Positions 43,616 through 52,765 are shown, counted from the first letter of the stretch. The stretch: 64,000 nucleotides of DNA from PALSA-350 sp963834445 (GCA_963834445.1 CAWIBU010000001.1:124001-188000); one strand, 5' to 3'. The notes: generated by a model not told the origin, from the sequence alone. Program-made: numbers and translations.

Positions 43616-44077
43616 GTGGAGTTATTCTTGACCAGAGGCACCCGTGTCGAGGGCAGCTCTTGCCGACACAATATTTTTTCCTCAAGATTACGCAACCGTA
43701 ACTGGTTTCTAATAGGGGTGGCGGCGGCTGCGGCGCAAAACGTTCGGGTGAGCAAGCAGCGGTTGCCTGATGCAGAAGCACGAGCAGGATTTGCCACGTA
43801 CCCGCAGGGCCTTCGTTTGGGATAAAGGCGCACAGCAGGTCCCTCCACTACGGTCGGGATGACAAATTTGTTTGGGGGGACGGGTTTAAAAAGCAAGCGC
43901 TCTCCTCGTTCCTTCGTCCTTGACTTGCCGCCAGGCAAGTCAACTCCTCCCAGGAGGAAACAAAAATGCAATTTCAACAAAACAAACATAAATCGCTGAC
44001 GCCCGTTTCATTCCCAGCGGGTCGGCGAAAACCAGTGGAGAACTCATGAACAAACGGCGCGGGCAGGATTTGCCGGC
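43616..44077. repeat. Intergenic region with degenerate repeat copies
   Basis: No gene was found. From about 43790 it contains GCAGGATTTGCCACG, GCAGGTCCCTCCACTACGG, GTCGGGATGACAAATTTGTT and CTTGCCGCCAGGCAAG. These are single degenerate units of the repeats that are tandemly doubled at 27.35-27.89 kb. Further along, GAACAAACGGCGCGGGCAGGA (about 44047) resembles the start of the 94-bp unit. Confidence 0.6.
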
Positions 44078-44327
44078 GTAGTCCGTCACTCAAATCATCA
44101 TTATTCGAAGTGCGTTTTCCCTTTTCATTTTCAGGCGGCGGAGACTCGGGACCGGGCGGGAAAAGACGTACCTCAGGGGCTGAAGCCCAACATCTTTTCA
44201 ATCGTTTACGGCCCGACTAAAGTCGTGCCCTGATACAAAACATAGTTTTGCGCAGCCTGTTAAGCCCAGTCCTGGGAAGAAAAATGCAGCACCGATCAGT
44301 GATGAAATTATCGACGCACTACACTAG
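44078..44327. repeat. Probable CTAG element, degenerate
   Basis: The left side GTAGTCCGTCACTCAAATCA (44078) resembles the element end at 10683. The right end ATTATCGACGCACTACACTA ends in CTAG at 44324-44327. Inside are a GGGCTGAAGCCC motif and GGCCCGACTAAAGTCGTGCC, other common intergenic hairpins. It lies just beyond the stop of the NmrA gene. Confidence 0.45.
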
Positions 44328-44340
44328 CTCACTCGTGGTC

Positions 44341-45219
44341 TCAATAGGCTAATTCAGCTTTATGTCTCTTGATGAAATCAGCCCATTTGGTAGGCTGCTT
44401 ACCCGTGATCGCAGGAAAATTATCGAACGTGTCGTCAGCGCCGGGAATCGTGCCTGCCGCGTATCGTTTCCAATGGTCATACACACAGTTCATATAAGCC
44501 ATTTCAGCGCCCGTACTCCTCATGGCTTCCAGAAAGACCTCTGGGGCAAGCGGCTCATAACGGAAAGGTTGGCCTACGATAGCAGTCATCAGTTTTGCCA
44601 ACTCTGCGAAGGAAAGCGCGTCGTATCCAAGCCTATAGGTTTGGCCACGATGCAGTTCGGGATAAGCCAACGCCAAAGCAGCTACCCGGGCCACATCGTC
44701 AACGTCGACCCAGCTGAGACGGGCATCGGCAACGAAGGCATCGATTACCCCGTTCCTGATCGCCTTTTTGCCCCCGTAACTTAATAGGTTTTGCATAAAG
44801 GTTTCCGGGCGCAAATGGGTAAAGGAGAAGCCGCACCACTCAATGTAGCGCTCCACCAATTGATGCCACGCCCAATGGGCAACCGTCGTGTCATCGCGGC
44901 CACACGCTCCCAAATGGACAACATGTTGCACGCCCGCTTTCCTGGCGTTGTCCAGAAGCGCCTTGCTTTGCCGCAGCATGTCAACGGTGTAACCAGTGAC
45001 AACAAACAGACGGTCAATGCCCTGGAGGGCCGGCAGGTGCGTACGTTCATCATCCAGATCGAGGATGACAGTAGCAATGCCTCTTGCCGTGAAGGGCGCT
45101 GCCTTCTGCGGCGAGCGAACCGCGGCCACCATCTCTATCCGTTTATCAAGTAGAAGAAAGTCGAGCGTTTTGCTACCGACCTGCCCGGTTGCTCCAGTGA
45201 CCAAGACCTTCGATTTCAC
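44341..45219 (-). CDS. NmrA-like NAD(P)-binding protein
   Basis: This atypical SDR begins KVLVTGATGQVGSKTLDFLL (NAD(P)-binding GxxGxxG) and has RLFVVTGYTVDMLRQSKALL, VVHLGACGRDDTTVAHW and HLRPETFMQNLLSYGG, matching NmrA/HSCARG-like sensors or quinone reductases. It lacks a clear catalytic Tyr-x3-Lys. It starts 67 bp after the encapsulin stop on the same strand and may be the third gene of the DyP-encapsulin operon, supplying a redox function (inference). Confidence 0.85.
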   Translation of the reverse strand: MKSKVLVTGATGQVGSKTLDFLLLDKRIEMVAAVRSPQKAAPFTARGIATVILDLDDERTHLPALQGIDRLFVVTGYTVDMLRQSKALLDNARKAGVQHVVHLGACGRDDTTVAHWAWHQLVERYIEWCGFSFTHLRPETFMQNLLSYGGKKAIRNGVIDAFVADARLSWVDVDDVARVAALALAYPELHRGQTYRLGYDALSFAELAKLMTAIVGQPFRYEPLAPEVFLEAMRSTGAEMAYMNCVYDHWKRYAAGTIPGADDTFDNFPAITGKQPTKWADFIKRHKAELAY

Positions 45220-45286
45220 GGCAACCTATTTCGAATGCGAGAAGCAGAAGATCCGACCTGGGAACAGTGCGAGAATGACTGGTTGG

Positions 45287-46097
45287 TCAAGCTGGCGAGG
45301 GAGAGGAGGCGAGCACAACAGACGCTTCGCTGGTGAGCGGGCGAAAGGTGAAGGACTCTTGCAGGTAAAGGCGGACAACTTCGTCTGTGTGCGCGAGATA
45401 GCCGATCGAGATATCCTGCCCGATGCGGAGCTCGAAGTCGCCACCGCGGGTGGTGAGAACAAACGCGCCCTCGATAGCCGGAGCCCAGATGATATTGCCA
45501 TCCACGATGCGCTTGACGTGTTCAAGGACGGGATATCCGTGATCGCGAGTTTCGGCGAGCTCGGTATACTCTTTGGCGCCCAATAAAACCGAGTATGGTC
45601 CGTTGACCCCGACCAGCCGTAATTGACTGAGCGCCTGGGCCACAGCATCGGGATATTCCCGCACATCGGCGGGAAGGGTCATGACCGGGTTGCTGGTGGC
45701 TTCGCGAATGCCCTGGATGTTGGCCGCCTGGTAGCCATTGAAGATGGCCCGGTCTTCAGCGAAGGCAATTTTTCGCCGCGTCTTTAGCCGGCTGCCAATC
45801 GGAGTTGTCTGAGCCGCGCTCCACATCGTCAATCGCGGCACGGGTCAATGCAAAGGGTACGCGCAACTCCACCAAAGGCTTTACCTCACGCTGGCGGGCG
45901 AGGATGTCTTCTGCTGGAGGGGCGATGGGCAGCAAATGGCCGGTGGCGACCGCGGGCAAACCCACACCACCGGGAGCCGGCACATCGACGACGCGGCGGC
46001 CGGCGAGATAACGTTTGAGCGTCCGTGTGGTCTCCTCCTCAATCTCTGCCCAGGCGGCGTCAGAGATGGGCGCCAACTCCCGATGGAGGTTATTCAT
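45287..46097 (-). pseudogene. Encapsulin shell protein (linocin-M18 family), frameshifted
   Basis: Two overlapping frames together form a complete encapsulin. The first (46097 onward) reads LHRELAPISDAAWAEIEEE, GHLLPI and VKPLVELRVPFALTRAAIDD, up to DWQPAKDAAK. The second continues KIAFAEDRAIFNGYQAANIQ, GPYSVLLGAKEYTEL, GYPVLEHVKRIVDGNI and the C-terminal RLYLQESFTFRPLT. The break lies in a run of five A on the coding strand (45769-45773). By alignment with other encapsulins two bases appear lost, or one gained. This may be a sequencing error, a true mutation, or slippage. Intact, it would self-assemble into a protein shell around DyP. The ATG overlaps the DyP stop by 8 bp. Confidence 0.9.
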
Positions 46098-47145
46098 TGC
46101 GTTCTCCTTTCAGCGATCCTATCCCAAGTGAAGTGTCCCTCCCAGCGGGTGTGGCCGGCGGATCGGGAGACGCGGCCAAGGCCGCCGGCTCGGCCGCAGG
46201 GACATCGTCCAGAAAGGTCACGGTTGGCGCAAAGAACAGGCCACCGGTTACCGCCCGGCTGAAGTCGAGCAGCCGGTCGTAGTTGCCCGGCGGACGGCCG
46301 ACCACCATATTCTCAAGCATCTGCTCGGTGATCCGCGGGGTACGGCAGTAGCCGATGAAGTAAGTGCCAAATTCGCCGCGGCCTGGTTGCCCGAAGGGCA
46401 TGTTGTCGCGCAGGATCTTGACCTCTTTCCCATTTTCCTCGATGACCGTGAGGGCGCTATGGGCCGAGGCAGGTTTCACCCCATCTTCCAGTTCGATATC
46501 CGATAGCTTTTTGCGGCCGATGATGCCCTCCTGGGCCTCGGTCGAAAGAGCATTCCACGCCTTCATATCGTGCAGGTATTTCTGCACCAGCACATAGCTG
46601 CCGCCGGCAAAGGGAGCGTCTTCTTCGCCCACCAGCGCAGACGCGAGCGCGAGATCGCCTCTCGGATTCTCTGTGCCGTCGACGAATCCGATCAGGTCGC
46701 GATCTTCAAAGTAGCGGAAGCCCTGCACCTCGTCGGCGACCGAAACCGCTTCTCCAATGCGTTCCATGATCTGGGTTGCCAGTTCAAAGCAGATGTCGAG
46801 CCGCTGGGCACGAATGTGAAACAGCACGTCGCCCGGGGTGGCGGGGGCATGGCGATCGCCGGCGTGGAACTCGCGGAAGGGATGCAGTTCGGCTGGGCGG
46901 GGATGACCAAAGAGCCGCTCCCAGCAGTCCGCTGCGAAAGCCGTGATACAGGTGAGCGCGGCGTCGATGTCGCGGAATTCCACCGCGCGTATCAGCCCGG
47001 AGAGGTCGCCACAAAACGCGCGCAGGGTGGCGTAACTTTCCGGGTCGGGCTTCACCGTGACCACCAGGAAGATGGCGGCGCGGGTGAGGGCCGCGAGCAC
47101 GGGTTGCGCAACAGGAACTGGCTCCGGCCGGTCTATCGTCGTCAT
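46090..47145 (-). CDS. DyP-type haem peroxidase with encapsulin targeting peptide
   Basis: The 351-residue peroxidase has the GxxDG motif in DLIGFVDGTENPRG, HSALTVIEENGKEVKILRDN (proximal haem side) and GEFGTYFIGYCRTP. It oxidises dyes, phenolics or other reductants with H2O2. The final residues TSLGIGSLKGERNE contain the canonical encapsulin cargo-loading sequence (SLGIGSLKG) after a Pro/Ala-rich linker. The gene overlaps the encapsulin gene by 8 bp. ATG 47145 with GAGG upstream is preferred to the frame opening 9 codons earlier. The cargo frame and tail are intact although the shell gene is frameshifted. Confidence 0.94.
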   Translation of the reverse strand: MTTIDRPEPVPVAQPVLAALTRAAIFLVVTVKPDPESYATLRAFCGDLSGLIRAVEFRDIDAALTCITAFAADCWERLFGHPRPAELHPFREFHAGDRHAPATPGDVLFHIRAQRLDICFELATQIMERIGEAVSVADEVQGFRYFEDRDLIGFVDGTENPRGDLALASALVGEEDAPFAGGSYVLVQKYLHDMKAWNALSTEAQEGIIGRKKLSDIELEDGVKPASAHSALTVIEENGKEVKILRDNMPFGQPGRGEFGTYFIGYCRTPRITEQMLENMVVGRPPGNYDRLLDFSRAVTGGLFFAPTVTFLDDVPAAEPAALAASPDPPATPAGRDTSLGIGSLKGERNE

Positions 47146-47453
47146 GCTTGCCTCGTTCACCTGGATTCGCACTGCGAATGAGAGAGTTCGGCCGGCCAGG
47201 TCCCCGGCAAGGCCGAACGCAGAAAACAGTGTAACGCCGGTCCTGACGGAACCATCACCGTACGGCTATGGTTTGGGTGTGAAGACGGCTCAGGCTCAAG
47301 GCCCTGAGGCCGGGGCATGCAGACGGAAAAGCGTCCCCCAGGGGCCAGGCTCAATAGCCCTTCGGAAGCAGCGTGCCCACAATACTATGTGCATAAGCGG
47401 TACGCCTTGCGGTGCCAAATACGGCTGCCTGGTATAGAACTCTGAATAGCCCT
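47146..47453. other. Divergent intergenic region
   Basis: This region lies between the DyP operon (reverse) and the metallopeptidase gene (forward). No repeat or clear promoter was identified by eye; the forward frame from 47412 may extend the metallopeptidase by 14 codons. Confidence 0.4.
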
Positions 47454-48467
47454 GTGCGCAATTTTGAGAAAACCCGAACGGAATTTCAGGAGATACTGGG
47501 CAAGCCCATTCGCGACCTCGGGCTGAAACTCGAGGGCTCTCCCTTGGAGCGATTCGTGCATCAGCTCTATCGCGAACTGGAAGCGAAGGGCATCCACAAG
47601 TTCCATCCACTTTGTTATCTCACCGATGAATGGGGTTGTCCCTCGGGCGAGCCGATCATCGGCATTCCGTTTTATCTGGCCAACCCGGACCTGGCCCAAC
47701 TGGAACGCGCGATGAACGACCTCGAAGATGCTCGCGAGATCATGATGTATATGCGGCATGAGGCCGGGCACGCGTTCAATTACGCGTACCAGCTCTACAA
47801 GTCGGCCGAGTGGCGCGACCTGTTCGGTCCGTTTCGCCGGGCCTATCGGGATAATTACCGTCCCATCCCGTTCTCGCGAAAATATGTTCGCCACATGGCG
47901 GGGTGGTACGCACAGAAGCATCCGGATGAAGATTTTGCCGAGACGTTTGCCGTCTGGCTGACGCCTCGCTCACAATGGCGCAAGCGCTACGAAGGTTGGG
48001 GCGCGCTGGCCAAGCTGCAGTACGTGGATCGCATCGCGCGCAAGGTGGGCGAGGTAGAACCCGTCCGGCGCCGCGGCCGCACCGACATCACGGTCGATGA
48101 GATGGAGTCGACGGTGGGCGAGTTCTATCATCTCAGCCTGCCGGAGGAAGCCGGGGTGCAGGAACTGGCACTCGATACCGACCTGGCCGACATCTTCAAC
48201 ATCTCGCCCAAGCGACAGAAGGGCGTGCGGCCTGCCCAGGAACTGTTAAACCAGCACCGCAAGGCGATTGTCGACAAGGTCGCGTATTGGAGCGGCGTGC
48301 AACGTCCGATTGTGAAGCGGCTGGTAGAAGCCATCTGCAAGCGCGTGGAAGACCTGGGCCTGCGCGTGGACGTTCGCCGCGAGACCGAGTACCTTACGGA
48401 GTTCATTGTGTATACCACTGCACTCTCTATGAATTACCTGGCGCGGGGGAAGTTTATTCAGCCCTGA
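47454..48467 (+). CDS. Putative zinc metallopeptidase (HExxH gluzincin-like)
   Basis: The 337-residue soluble protein has the zinc site MRHEAGHAFNYAYQLYKS and a downstream Glu in DEDFAETFAVWLTPRSQW, the layout of a gluzincin (putative zinc-binding metallopeptidase family). No signal peptide is seen, so it is likely cytoplasmic. The C-terminal half (RPIVKRLVEAICKRVEDLGL) is helical and of unknown role. GTG 47454 (RNFEKTRTEF) is preferred; an upstream GTG at 47412 is in frame, and neither has a strong ribosome site. It is paired 32 bp upstream of an ATP-grasp ligase on the same strand. Confidence 0.75.
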   Translation: MRNFEKTRTEFQEILGKPIRDLGLKLEGSPLERFVHQLYRELEAKGIHKFHPLCYLTDEWGCPSGEPIIGIPFYLANPDLAQLERAMNDLEDAREIMMYMRHEAGHAFNYAYQLYKSAEWRDLFGPFRRAYRDNYRPIPFSRKYVRHMAGWYAQKHPDEDFAETFAVWLTPRSQWRKRYEGWGALAKLQYVDRIARKVGEVEPVRRRGRTDITVDEMESTVGEFYHLSLPEEAGVQELALDTDLADIFNISPKRQKGVRPAQELLNQHRKAIVDKVAYWSGVQRPIVKRLVEAICKRVEDLGLRVDVRRETEYLTEFIVYTTALSMNYLARGKFIQP

Positions 48468-48499
48468 GAGGCGCCGGCGTAAGCTTTGTTGGAGATCGT

Positions 48500-49549
48500 A
48501 TGACTGAGAAGAGTTTGAAAGTCACCGTATTGTATGACTTGTGGGAAGAAGAGCCGGCGGAAGTGCCGGAGGAAGCTCCTGCGCCGCGCAAGCGCAGCGG
48601 GCCCAAGAAACGCAAGAAGAAGCCGGTGAAGCACGACCGGGAAGAGATCTTCGAAGCCCTGGAAAAGCTCGGCCACGAGCCGTCGTATTACGTACTGGAC
48701 GGGCGCCCGCAGTCATTGCTCGGGTTGGCCAAATGCAACGCCGACCTTATTTTCAATTTGACGGAATCCTATGCCGGCGATGACACCAAGGAGATGCACG
48801 TCACCGCGTTCCTGGACATGCTCGACATTCCTTACACCGGCGCCGGGCCGCACGCGAACATGCTGGCGCAGGACAAGACGATTGCCAAGAAGATGTTCGC
48901 TTTTTACGGCATCCAGTCGCCCTACTTCGCGACCGCGTATCGCGGCAACATCGACCATGCGCATGACATCGCGTTCCCCCTCATTGTGAAACCCACCTCT
49001 GAAGATGGCTCGATCGGCATCGATGCCGCCGCGGTGGTGAACAGCGTGAAGGAGTTGATGGAGCGCGTCGCTTATATCCAGACGGAGTTCGATTCGCCGG
49101 CGTTGATCGAGGAATACATCGAAGGGCGCGAGATCTACGCCGCGATCCTTGGCAGTTACGATAACGCACATGCGCTGCCGCTGGTGGAACTTGACCTTTC
49201 GAAGCTGCCCAAAGGCATGCCCCGAATCGCCAGCCAGGATGTGAAGTTCGAGAAAGACACGGACGCCTACAAGCTGACGAAGTCGGCGATCGCCGAAGAT
49301 CTCGATGAAGAGATGGTAACCAAGCTGAGCGAAATAGCGATCAAGGCCTATCGCGCGGTGAGGCTTCGCGATTATGGACGCATTGACATGCGCATATCGG
49401 GCCGGGGCGAGATTTATGTGATCGAAGCGAATCCCAACCCCTGGCTCTCGAGCGGGCAGGAGTTTGCCATGGCCGCGAAGAAATCCGGCCTGTCTTATAC
49501 CCAGATGATCGGTGAAATCGTGGACCTAGCGATGGCGCGGCAGGGGTGA
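48500..49549 (+). CDS. D-Ala-D-Ala ligase-like ATP-grasp enzyme
   Basis: The ATP-grasp core is clear: LIFNLTESYAGDDTKEMHVT, LDIPYTGAGPHANMLAQDK, FPLIVKPTSEDGSIGIDAAA (ATP-binding Lys and grasp loop), LIEEYIEGREIYAAIL, and C-terminal RLRDYGRIDMRISG and IYVIEANPNPWLSS (Mg-binding Glu and Asn). It resembles Ddl but carries a Lys/Arg-rich insertion (RKRSGPKKRKKK, about residues 30-41). ATG 48500 follows TTGGAG. The pairing with an HExxH peptidase suggests linked making and trimming of a peptide or amino-acid conjugate (inference), not cell-wall D-Ala-D-Ala. Confidence 0.85.
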   Translation: MTEKSLKVTVLYDLWEEEPAEVPEEAPAPRKRSGPKKRKKKPVKHDREEIFEALEKLGHEPSYYVLDGRPQSLLGLAKCNADLIFNLTESYAGDDTKEMHVTAFLDMLDIPYTGAGPHANMLAQDKTIAKKMFAFYGIQSPYFATAYRGNIDHAHDIAFPLIVKPTSEDGSIGIDAAAVVNSVKELMERVAYIQTEFDSPALIEEYIEGREIYAAILGSYDNAHALPLVELDLSKLPKGMPRIASQDVKFEKDTDAYKLTKSAIAEDLDEEMVTKLSEIAIKAYRAVRLRDYGRIDMRISGRGEIYVIEANPNPWLSSGQEFAMAAKKSGLSYTQMIGEIVDLAMARQG

Positions 49550-49550
49550 A

Positions 49551-49612
49551 CGTAGTGCGTCGCAAATAGCGTCCAGGGGATACCGGACGTCATTAACTAC
49601 GCACTCCACTAG
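49551..49612. repeat. Short hairpin CTAG element
   Basis: The arms CGTAGTGCGTCGCAAATAGC (from 49551) and GTCATTAACTACGCACTCCA followed by CTAG (ending 49612) face each other around about 10 bases. They match the terminal repeats of the 52.6-kb element, so this looks like a minimal or internally deleted copy. It follows the ATP-grasp stop directly and could also act as its terminator. Confidence 0.6.
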
Positions 49613-49626
49613 CAGCGAGACCCGGT

Positions 49627-50655
49627 TTATGTGGTAACGACTGCGCTGCGATACTTGCAGCCGCAGGAGCGGCGGAGTACGAGTTCGACCGGGAGCGCGA
49701 TGCGTTTGCCGACCTGCGGTAACTCCCCGCGGTCAATGCGCTCGAAGAGCAGGCTGGCGGCGACCCGTCCTAACTCCTGCGCGGGCTGGCGCACAACGGT
49801 GAGCGGCGGAGACGTCAACTCGGCTAACTCGAAGTCGTCGAAGCCTACCAGAGCAACCTCTGACGGCACTTTGACGCCAAGATGTAAAAGCGCCCAAAAG
49901 ACATCGCGGGTGGCCAGATTATTGGAAGTAAACAGCGCGGTGGGCCGGTTTTTACTATCGAGAAGGCTCTCTACGGCTTGGCGGGTATCATCACGCGAAT
50001 TGCAGCCAAAGAAGGCGCTCTGCTGCAAGCGCGCGTCGTGCATGGCACGATGGTAGCCAAGGTAGCGGGCGTTGATGGTGTAGAGGCTTCGACTCAGCCC
50101 GAGGAAGCTGATGCGTTCATGCCCATGTTCTATTAAATGCTGCAGGGCGCGCCGGGAGCCGGAGTTGTTTTCTACCATGACTACATCCACGGATGGGTCC
50201 GCGATTGGTCGATCGAAGCCTACGACAGGCGTTCTTCCAAACAACGAACGAGTGAGGCGCGATTGCCGAAACCTGGCGGGGATAATTACCAGGCCCTCGA
50301 CATGGCGCTGCAGCATCTGTTCGACAGCCGCGTGTTCTACATCCGGATCTTCATTGGAAGTGGTGGTGACCACGGAGTAGCCATGTTCGCTGGCGATCGT
50401 GGTCACCGCATGCGCGCAATTGGCAAAAAATGAGTCGTAGAGGTAGGGAATGATGAGGCCGATAGTGTGGCTTCGTTGGCCGCGAAACGCGCGCGCCAGC
50501 TGATTTGGCCGATAGGCCAGTTGCTCAACCGCCCGGTGCACGCGGCGCGCCGTGGCTTCGCTAACTGGCACCTTGCCGCTGAGGACGCGGGAAACGGTCA
50601 TGGTGCCCACGCCGGCCAAACGAGCGACGTCGGCCATGGTGGGTTTTTGCTGCAC
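49627..50655 (-). CDS. LacI-family transcriptional regulator
   Basis: The N-terminal HTH is MADVARLAGVGTMTVSRVLS, followed by the hinge region RPNQLARAFRGQRSHTIGLI, a periplasmic-binding-protein-like effector domain (VEGLVIIPARFRQSRLTRSL, HGHERISFLGLSR, ALFTSNNLATRDVFWAL, VALVGFDDFELAELTSPP), and a C-terminal RRSCGC. It should be a sugar-responsive repressor. The operator-like dyads GATATCGATACC near 55.4-55.5 kb are good candidates for its sites (inference). It lies at the far end of the reverse-strand ROK-TPR-CRTAC1 block. Confidence 0.92.
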   Translation of the reverse strand: MQQKPTMADVARLAGVGTMTVSRVLSGKVPVSEATARRVHRAVEQLAYRPNQLARAFRGQRSHTIGLIIPYLYDSFFANCAHAVTTIASEHGYSVVTTTSNEDPDVEHAAVEQMLQRHVEGLVIIPARFRQSRLTRSLFGRTPVVGFDRPIADPSVDVVMVENNSGSRRALQHLIEHGHERISFLGLSRSLYTINARYLGYHRAMHDARLQQSAFFGCNSRDDTRQAVESLLDSKNRPTALFTSNNLATRDVFWALLHLGVKVPSEVALVGFDDFELAELTSPPLTVVRQPAQELGRVAASLLFERIDRGELPQVGKRIALPVELVLRRSCGCKYRSAVVTT

Positions 50656-50815
50656 GGATTCTGCCCCTTGCGTCGCCGGTTGGAGTGGTCGATGGACCAG
50701 GGTCTGACTACACGACGAAGTCAGCCGTGGGAGCCTGGCGCACTGATCCTCAGATTGCTGCGTTCATCTTAGTCGATGGAGTTGACGGGCGCCTAACGGC
50801 GAAACGGCCGGTTCC

Positions 50816-52577
50816 TCAGATGGGCGAAGGCGGGAAGTGGGCGGCTCTGCCGGTCACCGGTCCTGCGCCCTCACGCAGGGTCAACAGCTGGTCGGCTTTG
50901 ACGTTACTGAATTTTTCGATCGCGCCGGAAGGCCAATGCACTTCCAGGGAGGCGGAGGTCAACGAACCCAGCCCAAAGTGTAAGCGCGGGTCGTTGGACG
51001 AACAGGTAGCTGCTCTGGCTCAGGAGTTCCTGAACCTGCACACGATGGCCATAGCGCACCACCACCCGTGCCCCGATCGCACTGCGATTACTCCTGGTGC
51101 CCTCAAGCCGCAGCTTCAGCCAGTGATTGGAACGGGGGGCATCGTTGCGCAGCAGAGAGGGCGGTTCATTTTGATTCATGATCAGAATGTCCAAGTCCCC
51201 GTCGTTATCGAAGTCGCCAAAGGCACATCCACGGCTTACATGGCGCGCCAGCATGGCGGGCCCCGCGTCTTCGGCCATTTGCAGGAACCTGCCGTCTCCC
51301 AGGTTGCGGAAGAGAATGGCGGGGCCCCGGGCGGGGTACTTGGGAAAGCTGCGTTCGAGGCTTGGATACACATTCCCGGTGACGCAGAACAGGTCCGGCA
51401 GACCGTCATTGTCAAGATCGACCATGCCGGCGCCCCAGGAGACGAAGCGGCGTTCGTTGCCGATGCCGGCGGAAAGCGATACGTCTTCGAATTCGCCGTT
51501 GCCGGAGGAACGATAGAGGCCGCTGGCCTGCAATTGAAAGTGGGTTTTGAAAACGTCGGTGTGGCCGTCCAGATTGTAGTCACCCAACCCAATGCCCATG
51601 CCTCCCAACTCCTGCCCATCTCCGCTCACCGCCAGGCCGCGGCTCAGCGCCTCCTCACGAAAGGTGCCATCGTGGTTATTCATGAACAGGAGGCTGGGGG
51701 TGGAATCACAGGCGACAAAAATATCGGGCCAGCCGTCTTCGTCTACGTCAAACGCTACGGCGCTCATGCCGTAAGAAGTTGAGACCGCCGCGATGCCCGA
51801 AGCGACGGACACGTCTTTAAAAGAGCCGTCGCCATTGTTGCGGTAAAGCGTGTGGCGGGGAGCCTTGAGTCCGCGTGGCCCGCAATAGACCGGCAGCCCC
51901 TCGTAGGAGCAGGTCGCCACGTGATTATCGGGCCGGGGCGCGTGATCGAGATCAATCTCCACGTAATTGGCGACAAACAGATCGAGATGGCCATCGCGAT
52001 CGAAATCAAGAAAAGTACAGCCGGTGCCGAAGCGGTTGCCGGTATGTAACAGGCCGGCGCGGGCGGTCACATCGGTAAACGTTCCATCGCCGTTGTTGTG
52101 GTAGAGGCGATTGTGTCCGTAGTAGGTGAGGAAAAGGTCTTCCCATCCGTCATTGTCGTAATCGCCGACGCACACGCCGGTTGCCCAACCGGGATCGGCA
52201 AGGCCCGATCTGGCAGTCACATCGGTAAATGTTCCGTTGCGATTATTGCGGTAGAGGCGGTTACCCGATCCGGGGGGCACGCTGTCGAGTCGACGGCCGC
52301 CGAGCAGAAAAATATCCATCCAGCCGTCGTTGTCAAAGTCAAAGAATGCACAGCCGCCTCCCATTGACTCGACGATATAAGTTACCTCGCCTGCGGTTCC
52401 GTAGAGCATGGGTTGGGTAAGGCCCGCTGCGGCAGCAACGTCGACGAAGCGAGAGAACGGGGGCAAGGAGGGAGCATCGTGCCCGCTGAGCGCCGCGGCG
52501 ATGCGAGGATCAACCAGGCAAGTGGAGCCGGCCAGCAATGTTTGCAGAAAGCGCCGGCGAGAAGGAGAGCTTGCCAT
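50816..52577 (-). CDS. CRTAC1 / ASPIC-UnbV repeat protein, frameshifted near the C-terminus
   Basis: A Tat signal (SRRRFLQTLLAGSTCLV) is followed by FG-GAP/VCBS repeats with calcium-loop motifs (FDFDNDGWMDIFLLG, DYDNDGWEDLFLTYYG, DFDRDGHLDLFVANY, DFDNDGDLDILIMN) and the start of an ASPIC/UnbV domain (NHWLKLRLEGTRSNRSAIGA). The frame as read diverges after LSQSSYL and stops at 50904. A single-base change near 51001 restores SSNDPRLHFGLGSL, LEVHWPSGAIEKFSNV and DQLLTLREGAGPV, ending at the TGA 50816. It is probably a secreted carbohydrate-associated propeller. ATG 52577 is the start. Confidence 0.85.
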
Positions 52578-52607
52578 GGGGTTCCCAGAGATGATCATGA
52601 GGTGCGG

Positions 52608-52765
52608 CTAGTGTAGTCCGTCGTTCATAACGTCGAGTATGTTTGCCAACCTGTCGGGCGGCCCAGTCCCGCAGGGACGACTGAAAGTCAGCCTTGTCCA
52701 AATTAGCGATCTGCGGTTCACTCCCCCCAGCAGAATAGGACGTTAGGAACGACGCACCACACTAG
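52608..52765. mobile_element. MITE-like element with 27-bp inverted ends, IS630-like
   Basis: The left end CTAGTGTAGTCCGTCGTTCA (52608 on) and the right end, complementary to CTAGTGTGGTGCGTCGTTCC (ending 52765), match at 24 of 27 positions. The 158-bp body has no gene and holds an inverted GTCCCTGCGGGACTG repeat. IS630/Tc1-type elements are known to insert at CTAG and duplicate TA, which fits both borders. The right CTAG provides the TAG stop of the TPR gene, and the element separates that gene from CRTAC1. Confidence 0.68.

Noticed and set aside
50685..51782. 365-codon forward frame opposite CRTAC1
   Set aside because: It mirrors the calcium-repeat protein. The reverse strand has clear FG-GAP motifs and this one has none.
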